DNA from: an uncultured Clostridia bacterium | GTDB taxonomy: Bacteria > Bacillota > Clostridia > UMGS1883 | Assembly (NCBI GenBank): GCA_947630525.1 | Contig: CANRHW010000116.1 | Location: 1 to 5,198, forward strand | Direction: 5' to 3' | DNA: 5,198 nucleotides | Shown here: piece after piece, positions 1-5,104 of the stretch | Numbering within the stretch: the stretch's first letter is position 1 | Layout of the letters: every line of letters starts with the position of its first letter | Translations under genes and position numbers: made by a program | Notes under the pieces: generated by a model | The model's database searches: none | What the model saw: only the letters and a program-made list of their open reading frames with translations | Told to the model about the DNA's origin: nothing

Positions 1-2346
1 GCCGTGGATTAGAGCGTTAATCTCGTCCTTGTCCCTGTCGGCATTAAGGCTGCGGAGGGCAAGCTCCTCCTTTTCCGCCTCAAGCTTTTCCACCCTTTCG
101 CCGGTGACCTTTAGCAGGCTGCGCTTCATTTCGGCGGCGGCGCCCAACTCTGACAGTTCCCTGTCGGTATTCGCCAAAGCCGAACGGAGCTCTTCCATTT
201 CCCCGTTAGCGGCGGCGGTTTTTTCGGCAAGCTCGTCTATTTCACGGTCGGCCTCGTCCGCCGTCTTTTCCAGGGCGGCGCACTCTTTGTCAAGGCTTTC
301 GATCTCCTCGCCCCGCCGGAGCAGGGCCTGGCTTTTGTTGATGCTGCCGCCGGTAATGCTTCCGCCGGGCTGGAGCAGTTCGCCGTCAAGGGTGACGATT
401 TTAAACCTGTACTTGTTTTCCTTAGCTATGCGGTTGGCGTTGTCGAGATTATCCACGATCAGAGTGCGGCCAAGCAAGGCCTCCACCACGCCCCGCAGCT
501 GCGGCTCGCAGGTCACCAGATCCGCGGCCACCGCCACGGCGCCCTTTGATGCCATCAGCCGCTGTTCGCCGTCAAGGCGGCGGCCCTGCTGAGTTGTCAG
601 GGGCAAAAAGGTCACGCGGCCCTTGCGGTTCTTCTTCAAGTATTCGATGGCCTCCTTGGCGTCGGCCTCGGTATTGACAACTATATTCTGCATCGCGCCG
701 CCGAGGGCCACCTCAACGGCGGTTATATAATTTTTTTCCGTGCGTATGAGCTTGCTCAGCACGCCCACAATATTGCCGCGGTATTTACGGCTTTTGTGGT
801 CGGCGACCAGTTCCCGGACGCTGTGGGCGTAGCCCTCCAGGCTGCGCTCCATATCCCTGAGCATATTTAGGCGGGCGCGCTTTTCGCCAAGAGCCGAAAC
901 CGCGTTATTGTACTCCTCCTTTTTACTTTGCATACCGGCGTTCAACCCGGCGGCGGAGGCGGCGGCGCTTTCCAGTCTTTCGGCCAAGGCGGCGCGGTTC
1001 GCGGCGGCGGTCTCGCGGTCCTCTTCCAGCTTTTCGGCCTGGGCGGCAAGCTCGGCGGCCTCGCCGCGGGCGGCCTCGATTTCTCCGTCTATAGCGCAGC
1101 GGCGTTCCTCATAGGTCTGTTTAAGGGTATCAATGCCCTCCAGTCGGGTCTGAGCTTCGGTCTTTTTGCGTTCCAGCTCGGCGGCCTCGCCGCGAGCCTG
1201 TTCAAGATCATTATTCCGGGCGGCCATTTCCCGGGTGGCTTCACGGAGGCGGCTTTCCAGCTCGTCCAACCGGGTCTCGCCGGCGGCCAAAAGGGCCTCT
1301 AAGCGCGCGGTTTCCGCAATTTCCGCCTCAAGTCCGGCCCGCAGGCCCTGCTCACGCCTGTCCCAGTTTTCCAAATCGAGCCGGGTGCGGATAAGGTTTT
1401 CCTTAACATTTTCGATATTGTTCTCTATTACCGTGCGCTCGCTGTCCACGGCGGAAGCGGCGGCTTCGGCCAGAGAAAGCTCCTCCCTGACCTTATCTAT
1501 TTCCGTGTCCTTTTCCCTTATGCTCTCATAAACCGCCTCGCTGCGGGCATTGGCCTCCCCGTGGCGGGCCTTGATGTCATCAAGCTGAGCGGAGGCGGCG
1601 GCAAATTTTTCCGCCGCCTCGGCGGCCTGTGCCTGTTTGGTATCAATGATTTCCAGCAAGGCGCTGACCTCGATGCCTTTCAGCTCCTCCCTCAAATCCA
1701 AGAACTGCAAAGCCTTTTCGCTCTGACGGCGCAGGGGCTCCACGCGGGTCTCCAGCTCGGCCAGCACGTCGCGCACGCGGACAAGATTTTCCTCGGTATG
1801 CGCCAGCTTGCGCTCGGCCTCCTGCTTGCGGTAGCGGTACTTGCTGATGCCGGCGGCTTCTTCAAACACGCCCCGCCGCTCGTCGCCCTTTTGAGAAACG
1901 ATTTCGGCTATCTTGCCCTGACCCACGATAGAATAACCGTCGCGGCCCATTCCCGTGTCCATAAAGAGCTCGTGTATGTCCCGCAACCGGCAGGGGGCGC
2001 GGTTTATTATATACTCGCTCTCGCCGCTGCGGATCACCCGACGGGTTATTTCCACCTCGGCATATTCGCTGGGCAGGAAGCCCGAGCTGTTGTCAAAAGT
2101 CATGGTAACCTCGGCATAGCCCAGGGGGCGCCGCTTTTGAGTGCCGTTAAAAATAACGTCCTCCATCTTTCCGCCGCGCAGGGCCTTGGCGCTCTGCTCG
2201 CCCATCACCCAGCGTATGGCGTCGGAAATATTGCTTTTGCCGCTGCCATTGGGGCCGACGATGCCGGTTATGCCCTGATGTACGTCTATAACGGTCTTGT
2301 CCGCGAAAGACTTGAAGCCCTGTAACTCTATACGTTTAAGATACAA
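1..2346 (-). CDS. smc: Chromosome segregation/condensation protein SMC, N-terminal 782 codons (3' end outside window)
   Basis: SMC is the ATPase core of the bacterial condensin-like SMC-ScpAB complex, which loads on DNA and helps organise and separate sister chromosomes. The minus frame is open and in register from codon 1 to the left edge. It starts MYLKRIELQGFKSF and shows Walker A GPNGSGKS (residues 31-38), the R-loop arginine in ALRGGKMED (about R57), and the Q-loop glutamine Q143 in SIVGQGK, followed by FEEAAGISKYRYRK. A long Glu/Lys/Ala-rich coiled coil runs from about 165 to 500. The hinge spans about 519-668 and includes YRGNIVGVLSKLI, VALGGAMQNIVV and the glycine motif PGGSITGGS (661-668). 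The returning coiled coil begins near 675. Signature motif, Walker B and D-loop are missing only because the window ends; family members are about 1,190 residues. The start is TTG at 2346-2344: the frame is closed upstream by a TAG at 2373-2371, no in-frame ATG or GTG lies between, and the sequence aligns with known SMC N-termini exactly here. It is divergent from ispE. Confidence 0.97.
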   Translation of the reverse strand, partial: MYLKRIELQGFKSFADKTVIDVHQGITGIVGPNGSGKSNISDAIRWVMGEQSAKALRGGKMEDVIFNGTQKRRPLGYAEVTMTFDNSSGFLPSEYAEVEITRRVIRSGESEYIINRAPCRLRDIHELFMDTGMGRDGYSIVGQGKIAEIVSQKGDERRGVFEEAAGISKYRYRKQEAERKLAHTEENLVRVRDVLAELETRVEPLRRQSEKALQFLDLREELKGIEVSALLEIIDTKQAQAAEAAEKFAAASAQLDDIKARHGEANARSEAVYESIREKDTEIDKVREELSLAEAAASAVDSERTVIENNIENVKENLIRTRLDLENWDRREQGLRAGLEAEIAETARLEALLAAGETRLDELESRLREATREMAARNNDLEQARGEAAELERKKTEAQTRLEGIDTLKQTYEERRCAIDGEIEAARGEAAELAAQAEKLEEDRETAAANRAALAERLESAAASAAGLNAGMQSKKEEYNNAVSALGEKRARLNMLRDMERSLEGYAHSVRELVADHKSRKYRGNIVGVLSKLIRTEKNYITAVEVALGGAMQNIVVNTEADAKEAIEYLKKNRKGRVTFLPLTTQQGRRLDGEQRLMASKGAVAVAADLVTCEPQLRGVVEALLGRTLIVDNLDNANRIAKENKYRFKIVTLDGELLQPGGSITGGSINKSQALLRRGEEIESLDKECAALEKTADEADREIDELAEKTAAANGEMEELRSALANTDRELSELGAAAEMKRSLLKVTGERVEKLEAEKEELALRSLNADRDKDEINALIHG
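1049..1194 (-). repeat. Pair of identical 20-bp segments in the smc coiled coil
   Basis: The 20-bp segment at 1049-1068 recurs exactly at 1175-1194. Both encode the same stretch of the coiled coil (ARGEAAEL in each copy, with the two flanking codons partly differing). They are 126 bp apart, which is 42 codons or six heptads, so both copies hold the same coiled-coil register. The sequence between the copies is not obviously repeated. Confidence 0.6.
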
Positions 2347-2353
2347 ACGATCA

Positions 2354-2359
2354 CTTCTC
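2354..2359 (-). promoter_or_regulatory. Weak ribosome binding site of smc, before a TTG start
   Basis: On the minus strand GAGAAG lies 7 nt before the TTG start codon. It is a poor match to AGGAGG compared with the strong sites of ispE, trmB and rpsT in the same window. Together with the TTG codon it suggests modest translation of smc. It supports the TTG start because no other start codon in this frame is available downstream of the TAG at 2373-2371. Confidence 0.5.
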
Positions 2360-2391
2360 TCAAATTCAGTCTAACGTGTATATCACATACA

Positions 2392-2420
2392 AGTATAACA
2401 CAGTTTGCCGGAATTTGCAA
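2392..2420 (-). promoter_or_regulatory. Sigma-A-type promoter of smc with extended -10
   Basis: Read on the minus strand: -35 TTGCAA at 2420-2415, a 17-bp spacer, then -10 TATACT at 2397-2392, preceded by TGT (2400-2398), which gives an extended -10 TGN motif. Transcription should start near 2385, leaving a leader of about 40 nt before the TTG start. The element match and spacing are seen directly; activity is inferred. Confidence 0.75.
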
Positions 2421-2438
2421 GATATGTATAAAAAATTA

Positions 2439-2467
2439 TTGATTTCGTCATGAGATTATGTTATAAT
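2439..2467 (+). promoter_or_regulatory. Sigma-A-type promoter of the ispE-spoIIR-trmB set with extended -10
   Basis: -35 TTGATT at 2439-2444, a 17-bp spacer, then consensus -10 TATAAT at 2462-2467 with TGT directly before it (2459-2461). The start point should fall near 2474, about 30 nt upstream of ispE. It lies back to back with the smc promoter: the two -35 boxes are separated by 18 bp of almost pure A/T (2421-2438), which could act as an UP element for either side. A second TATAAT at 2471-2476 has no partner -35 and is more likely part of the AT-rich start region. Confidence 0.8.
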
Positions 2468-2504
2468 TTTTATAATATATTTTGTAAACAACGGAGGGCG
2501 CGGC

Positions 2505-3356
2505 ATGAAGGCGACATACAAATCCTACGCTAAGATTAACCTTTCACTTGACGTCCTTGGCCGGATGGAGAACGGTTATCATCAGGTCAAGATGGTCATG
2601 CAAACCGTGTCGCTGTACGACACGGTCACTGTGGAAACAAGGCCGGAATCCGAAATAAAGCTGAGGACCAACCTGTCTTTTCTCCCAAGCGGGCCGGAAA
2701 ATCTGGCCTATCGGGCGGCGGAGCTGTTTTTTGCAGAAACGGGCATCGAGGGCGGCGCGGACATAACCCTTGCCAAGCACATACCCGTGGGGGCCGGTCT
2801 TGCCGGCGGCAGCGGCAACTGCGCGGTCGTGCTGCGGGCGCTTAACCGGCTTTACGGCGCCGGGCTTTCGACACGGCGGCTTTGCCTGATGGGCGAAAAG
2901 CTGGGGGCGGACGTGCCCTATTGCATACTTGGCGGCACAAGGCTGGCCGAGGGCATAGGCGAAAAGCTGTCGCCGCTGCCGAGGCTGCCGTTTTGCCATA
3001 TTTTGCTTGTCAAGCCGGCTTTTTCCATAAGCACGAAGTCGGTTTATGAAAAAATCGACAGCCGCAGCGATTACCGCAGGCCGGACACGGAGCAGGTCAT
3101 ACACGGCTTAAAAAACCGCAGCATACGCGACATTGCCAAGGGCATGGGCAACGTGCTCGAAGAAGTGAGCCTCAGCGACTACCCGGTGCTTGGAGAGCTT
3201 AAGGACAAGCTAATCGAATGCGGCGCCGCCGCGGCGCAAATGAGCGGCAGCGGGCCTACCGTATTCGGAATATTTACCGACCGGCGCAAAGCCGAAGAAG
3301 CAAAAAACAAGCTATGGGGCAAATATAAAACGGTTTATCTTTGCAATCCGGTATAA
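2505..3356 (+). CDS. ispE: 4-diphosphocytidyl-2-C-methyl-D-erythritol kinase (IspE)
   Basis: IspE is the cytosolic GHMP-superfamily kinase that phosphorylates 4-diphosphocytidyl-2-C-methyl-D-erythritol with ATP, the fourth step of the MEP (non-mevalonate) isoprenoid pathway. At 283 residues it has the usual length. Visible motifs are the N-terminal AKINLSLDVLG with Lys10 (catalytic pair member by family knowledge) and NGYH (23-26). The glycine-rich ATP loop is PVGAGLAGGSGNCA (94-107), followed by GADVPYC (134-140) with catalytic Asp136. The C-terminal GHMP motif is MSGSGPTVFG (246-255). In the ATP loop the residues after GGS are Gly-Asn-Cys where many relatives have Ser/Thr-Asp/Asn-Ala, a mild variation. 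The ATG has a strong GGAGGG site at 2493-2498, 6 nt upstream. It is the first gene after the rightward promoter and ends 43 bp before spoIIR. Its presence implies isoprenoids are made by the MEP route. Confidence 0.97.
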   Translation: MKATYKSYAKINLSLDVLGRMENGYHQVKMVMQTVSLYDTVTVETRPESEIKLRTNLSFLPSGPENLAYRAAELFFAETGIEGGADITLAKHIPVGAGLAGGSGNCAVVLRALNRLYGAGLSTRRLCLMGEKLGADVPYCILGGTRLAEGIGEKLSPLPRLPFCHILLVKPAFSISTKSVYEKIDSRSDYRRPDTEQVIHGLKNRSIRDIAKGMGNVLEEVSLSDYPVLGELKDKLIECGAAAAQMSGSGPTVFGIFTDRRKAEEAKNKLWGKYKTVYLCNPV

Positions 3357-3380
3357 AAATTGCGGCTTTTGTCAACACTT
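3351..3380 (+). promoter_or_regulatory. Candidate sigma-F (forespore) promoter of spoIIR
   Basis: GTATA at 3351-3355, exactly 15 bp, then GTCAACACTT at 3371-3380. This fits the Bacillus sigma-F pattern as I recall it (GYATA, N15, GGNRANAMTW), with a single mismatch in the -10 (T for the second G). spoIIR is a known sigma-F target in B. subtilis, so position and gene agree. The predicted start point is about 3386-3388, at or just inside the ribosome binding site, which would give a very short leader. The -35 overlaps the last codons of ispE. No start-site data are available to confirm it. Confidence 0.55.
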
Positions 3381-3397
3381 CCAACAGAGGTGTTGAC
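3371..3397 (+). promoter_or_regulatory. Hairpin burying the spoIIR ribosome binding site
   Basis: Bases 3371-3381 pair with 3387-3397 as RNA: 11 bp with one G-U wobble (3379/3389) and a 5-nt loop (CAACA, 3382-3386). The outer 8 bp, GTCAACAC/GTGTTGAC, are perfect. The spoIIR Shine-Dalgarno AGAGGTG (3386-3392, 7 nt before the ATG) lies almost wholly in the right arm, and the ATG is 2 nt beyond the stem. No U-run follows, so it is not a standard terminator. The ispE stop is 15 nt before the stem, so ribosomes ending ispE translation should not open it. The pairing is seen directly; the regulatory role is inferred. A protein-binding DNA dyad is the alternative. Confidence 0.6.
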
Positions 3398-3399
3398 TT

Positions 3400-3987
3400 A
3401 TGAAAAAAACATTAACGCTTATAATATCGGCCATTTGCGCCGTAATGTGCGCGGCCACCTACGCGTCGGAAACCAACGACCGGCTGAGCCGGGACATTGT
3501 GCGTCTGCACATAGTGGCCAACAGCGACAGCGAGGAGGACCAGGCCCTTAAGCTCAGGATAAGGGACAGGCTTCTTCAGGCCGCTGACGAGCTTAAATCA
3601 AAGGAGGACGCGGCAAATATGCTTGGGCTGTACGAGGATATAGCCCGGCGCGAGATTGCCAGTTCCGGCTTCGACTATGATGTTAAGGCCGAGTATGGGA
3701 GGTTTTATTTCCCCACAAAGAAATACGGCGGTCTGACCTACCCTGCCGGGGAATATGACGCGGTGCGCCTTGTCATCGGCAAGGGCGAGGGCCGGAATTG
3801 GTGGTGCGTGCTTTTCCCGCCACTGTGCTATGTAAAGGGCAGCGTAGACAGTTCGGCCGCGGCGGAGGAATTAAAAGATATGCTGTCGGAGGAGGACTAC
3901 GAGCTGATAACCTCCGGCGACGGGGCGCGGGTACCCGTAAAAATAAAATTTAAGCTGGTGGAGCTGATAAATTCCATCCGAAAATAA
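3400..3987 (+). CDS. spoIIR: Stage II sporulation protein R (SpoIIR), secreted forespore signal
   Basis: In B. subtilis SpoIIR is made in the forespore under sigma-F, exported to the intermembrane space, and there activates the protease SpoIIGA, which cleaves pro-sigma-E in the mother cell. The 195-residue product begins with a signal peptide or N-terminal anchor: MKK, a hydrophobic core at about 5-19, and a plausible cleavage after Ala22 (ATYA/SE). The mature part carries family hallmarks: RDIVRLHIVANSDSEEDQAL (about 31-50), KLRIRD, YGRFYFPTKKYGGLTYPAGEYDAVR and VIGKGEGRNWWCVLFPPLCYV. It is full length with no frameshift. The ATG at 3400 has AGAGGTG 7 nt upstream, but this site sits inside a hairpin. 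The stop TAA (3985-3987) is overlapped by the trmB ribosome binding site. It marks the organism as an endospore former or a recent descendant of one. Identification rests on the conserved motifs and is secure. Confidence 0.96.
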   Translation: MKKTLTLIISAICAVMCAATYASETNDRLSRDIVRLHIVANSDSEEDQALKLRIRDRLLQAADELKSKEDAANMLGLYEDIARREIASSGFDYDVKAEYGRFYFPTKKYGGLTYPAGEYDAVRLVIGKGEGRNWWCVLFPPLCYVKGSVDSSAAAEELKDMLSEEDYELITSGDGARVPVKIKFKLVELINSIRK

Positions 3988-3991
3988 GGAG
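3986..3991 (+). promoter_or_regulatory. Ribosome binding site of trmB overlapping the spoIIR stop
   Basis: AAGGAG lies 9 nt before the ATG at 4001 and shares its first two A bases with the spoIIR TAA stop. This layout favours the ATG at 4001 over the one at 4007 (15 nt away) and allows translational coupling to spoIIR. The site is strong enough to work without coupling, which would matter if spoIIR is kept untranslated on readthrough transcripts. Confidence 0.7.
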
Positions 3992-4000
3992 ACACTGCAA

Positions 4001-4606
4001 ATGAGAATGAGAACGAGGGGACATCTCGACGAGCGGTTGGAGGGCTGCCGCCAGTTGTTTTTGGGCGACGGGCCTCTCCCCTCGCCGCTGCACATTGAAA
4101 TCGGCTGCGGCAAGGGAGATTTTATAAACCAAACGGCCCGGCTCCATCCGGAGCTGTGGTACATAGCGGTGGAAAGGGTGTCCAACGTCATTGTGCTGGC
4201 CATGGAAAAAGCCAAGGCGGCGGAGCTGACCAATTTGAAATTCATATTGGGCGACTTTGCGGCGAATGCGGAGCGCTTCCCTGACGGCAGCGTGGACCGC
4301 ATTTATCTCAATTTCAGCGACCCATGGCCAAAAAACGGCTACGCCAAGCGCCGGCTGACCCACGGCCGGTTTTTGGAGCTGTACAAACGTATTTTGTCCG
4401 ACAAGGGAGAGATACATTTCAAAACCGACAACCGGGAGCTTTTCGAGTTTTCGCTGGAGACTTTTCCGAAGAACGGCTTTACTACCGGCGAGGTGACCTT
4501 TGACCTGCACAACAGCGGCTTTGAGGGCAATATAATGACCGAATACGAGCGCCGCTTCAGCGAAATGGGCACGCCAATCTGCCGCCTTGTGGCGAAGAAG
4601 GTCTGA
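4001..4606 (+). CDS. trmB: tRNA (guanine-N7-)-methyltransferase TrmB
   Basis: TrmB uses S-adenosylmethionine to form 7-methylguanosine at position 46 in the variable loop of tRNAs, in the cytosol. The 201-residue protein is close to the Firmicutes family length. The Rossmann-like fold begins with the SAM motif HIEIGCGKGDF (31-41), followed by the acidic VERV (Glu58) and LGDFAANA (Asp85). The family signature NFSDPWPK (104-111) with Asp107 is followed by KRRLTHGRF (116-124). The C-terminal part has FKTDN (140-144) and TEYERRF (180-186) followed by GTPI, which take part in tRNA and substrate recognition in this family. After DPWPK the sequence reads NGYAK where many relatives have a basic stretch such as KRHEK, a small variation. 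The gene is 13 bp after spoIIR and is last in the rightward set, ending 40 bp before a terminator stem. Confidence 0.97.
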   Translation: MRMRTRGHLDERLEGCRQLFLGDGPLPSPLHIEIGCGKGDFINQTARLHPELWYIAVERVSNVIVLAMEKAKAAELTNLKFILGDFAANAERFPDGSVDRIYLNFSDPWPKNGYAKRRLTHGRFLELYKRILSDKGEIHFKTDNRELFEFSLETFPKNGFTTGEVTFDLHNSGFEGNIMTEYERRFSEMGTPICRLVAKKV

Positions 4607-4626
4607 CGCGCCCGTTCCCCTTTGAA

Positions 4627-4641
4627 GAGCGCTATGCGCTC
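4627..4641. repeat. Small perfect hairpin between trmB and the terminator
   Basis: GAGCGC (4627-4632) and GCGCTC (4636-4641) form a perfect 6-bp stem with a TAT loop. It has no T-run on either side that would make it a terminator by itself. It could shield the 3' end of the trmB transcript from exonucleases, or it may be incidental. Confidence 0.35.
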
Positions 4642-4646
4642 AAAAG

Positions 4647-4675
4647 AAAAGGACTGCCGCTGCGGCAGTCCTTTT
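4647..4675. terminator. Bidirectional rho-independent terminator between trmB and rpsT
   Basis: AAAAGGACTGCCG (4647-4659) is the exact reverse complement of CGGCAGTCCTTTT (4663-4675), giving a 13-bp stem with a CTG loop. On the plus strand the stem ends in CCTTTT followed by CTCTATCTT; on the minus strand it ends in CCTTTT followed by CTTTTG. U-rich tails thus occur in both directions, so it can stop trmB transcripts running right and rpsT transcripts running left. It lies between two convergent genes, as expected for a shared terminator. Confidence 0.92.
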
Positions 4676-4703
4676 CTCTATCTTATTATGCGTCTCACTA
4701 TGC

Positions 4704-4967
4704 TTACGCCATAGCGGCAAGCGCTGTGGCCATCTGAGACTTTTTACGGCTAACGGTATTCTTGTGGAAAACCTTCTTGGCCGCGGCCTGATCAAGCTTT
4801 TTGACACAGTAGGAGAACTGAGCCTGAGCGGCAGCCTTGTCCCCCTCGGCAACAGCCGCGTTAAACTTCTTGACCTCAGTCTTAATGGCGGACTTGATCA
4901 TGCGGTTCTGAAGAGTCTTTTTTTCAATTACAAGAACCCTCTTTTTCGCGGATTTGATGTTGGGCAT
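4704..4967 (-). CDS. rpsT: 30S ribosomal protein S20 (bS20)
   Basis: S20 is a small basic protein of the 30S subunit that binds 16S rRNA early in assembly. The 87-residue product has the usual length and is Lys/Ala-rich and helical. It opens with the family signature MPNIKSAKKRV, continues with NRMIKSAIKTEVKKF (21-35), and has the C-terminal HKNTVSRKKS (68-77), which is typical of the family. The start at 4967-4965 is chosen because GGAGGTG lies 5 nt upstream and the protein then matches known S20 N-termini. An in-frame ATG at 5000 would add 11 residues, has no such site, and places the ribosome binding site inside the coding region. The gene is monocistronic: its own promoter lies at 5040-5068 and a terminator at 4647-4675. 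It converges on trmB. Confidence 0.97.
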   Translation of the reverse strand: MPNIKSAKKRVLVIEKKTLQNRMIKSAIKTEVKKFNAAVAEGDKAAAQAQFSYCVKKLDQAAAKKVFHKNTVSRKKSQMATALAAMA

Positions 4968-4972
4968 AATTT

Positions 4973-4979
4973 CACCTCC
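4973..4979 (-). promoter_or_regulatory. Strong ribosome binding site fixing the rpsT start
   Basis: GGAGGTG on the minus strand lies 5 nt before the ATG at 4967-4965, followed by AAATT. It matches the anti-Shine-Dalgarno sequence nearly perfectly and rules out the in-frame upstream ATG at 5000 as the start. Confidence 0.9.
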
Positions 4980-4988
4980 ATACTTAAC

Positions 4989-5007
4989 CGGCGGCGTCAT
5001 GCCGTCG
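4989..5007 (-). promoter_or_regulatory. Small GC-rich stem in the rpsT leader
   Basis: In the rpsT mRNA, bases 5004-5001 (CGGC) pair with 4995-4992 (GCCG) around an AUGAC loop, extended by two more pairs (5007-5006 with 4990-4989) beyond one mismatch. The leader is about 66 nt if transcription starts near 5033. The stem ends 10 nt before the ribosome binding site. It might take part in autoregulation, but I do not recognise it as a described S20 leader and the stem is short. Confidence 0.3.
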
Positions 5008-5039
5008 AAATAGGCTGAATAATTTGTTCACAGTGTTAT

Positions 5040-5068
5040 ATTATAGCATTGTTTTTTTAGAAATGCAA
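5040..5068 (-). promoter_or_regulatory. Strong sigma-A-type promoter of rpsT with extended -10
   Basis: On the minus strand: -35 TTGCAT at 5068-5063, a 17-bp spacer, and consensus -10 TATAAT at 5045-5040 preceded by TGC (5048-5046), an extended -10. Upstream of the -35, positions 5071-5096 hold runs of A and T (tracts of five to six) that resemble an UP element, fitting a highly expressed ribosomal protein gene. The predicted start is near 5033. Confidence 0.85.
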
Positions 5069-5104
5069 GGCCTTTTTTGAAAAAACTCAAAAATTTTCAG
5101 AGCC

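Noticed and set aside
29..1531. Several Ser/Ala/Arg- or Gly-rich open frames on the plus strand
   Set aside because: All lie opposite the SMC hinge and coiled coil, overlap one another, and have low-complexity composition with no recognisable motif.
1561..2325. 254-codon open frame on the plus strand, opposite smc
   Set aside because: It is antisense to the conserved SMC ATPase head, has no ribosome binding site, and is an Ala/Gly/Leu-rich composition artefact of GC-rich DNA.
2471..2476. Second TATAAT as another ispE promoter
   Set aside because: The position 17 bp upstream of it (2448-2453) reads TCATGA, not a -35 box.
2544..3104. 186-codon minus-strand open frame inside ispE
   Set aside because: It is entirely antisense to ispE, whose frame holds all family motifs.
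3371..3399. The spoIIR leader hairpin as a terminator of ispE
   Set aside because: No run of T follows the stem; the next bases are TTATGAAAAAA, where the spoIIR ATG begins.
3360..3551. 63-codon plus-strand open frame overlapping the spoIIR start
   Set aside because: It is out of frame with spoIIR, has no ribosome binding site before it, and its sequence shows no family features. Its presence over the hairpin looks incidental.
3871..4572. Minus-strand open frames opposite spoIIR and trmB
   Set aside because: They are shadows of the conserved trmB and spoIIR coding frames without start signals.
4968..5000. Eleven-residue N-terminal extension of S20 from the ATG at 5000
   Set aside because: The strong ribosome binding site at 4979-4973 sits directly before the ATG at 4967, and S20 proteins begin MPNIKSAKKR.
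5023..5031. TTGTTCACA as a DnaA box
   Set aside because: It differs from TTATCCACA at two positions, stands alone, and lies within the AT-rich rpsT promoter region.
5074..5094. A/T-only inverted repeat (TTTTTGA/TCAAAAA on the minus strand) as a terminator of the Tyr-Gly gene
   Set aside because: The stem has only one G-C pair and would be very weak. The A/T tracts are better explained as an UP element of the rpsT promoter.
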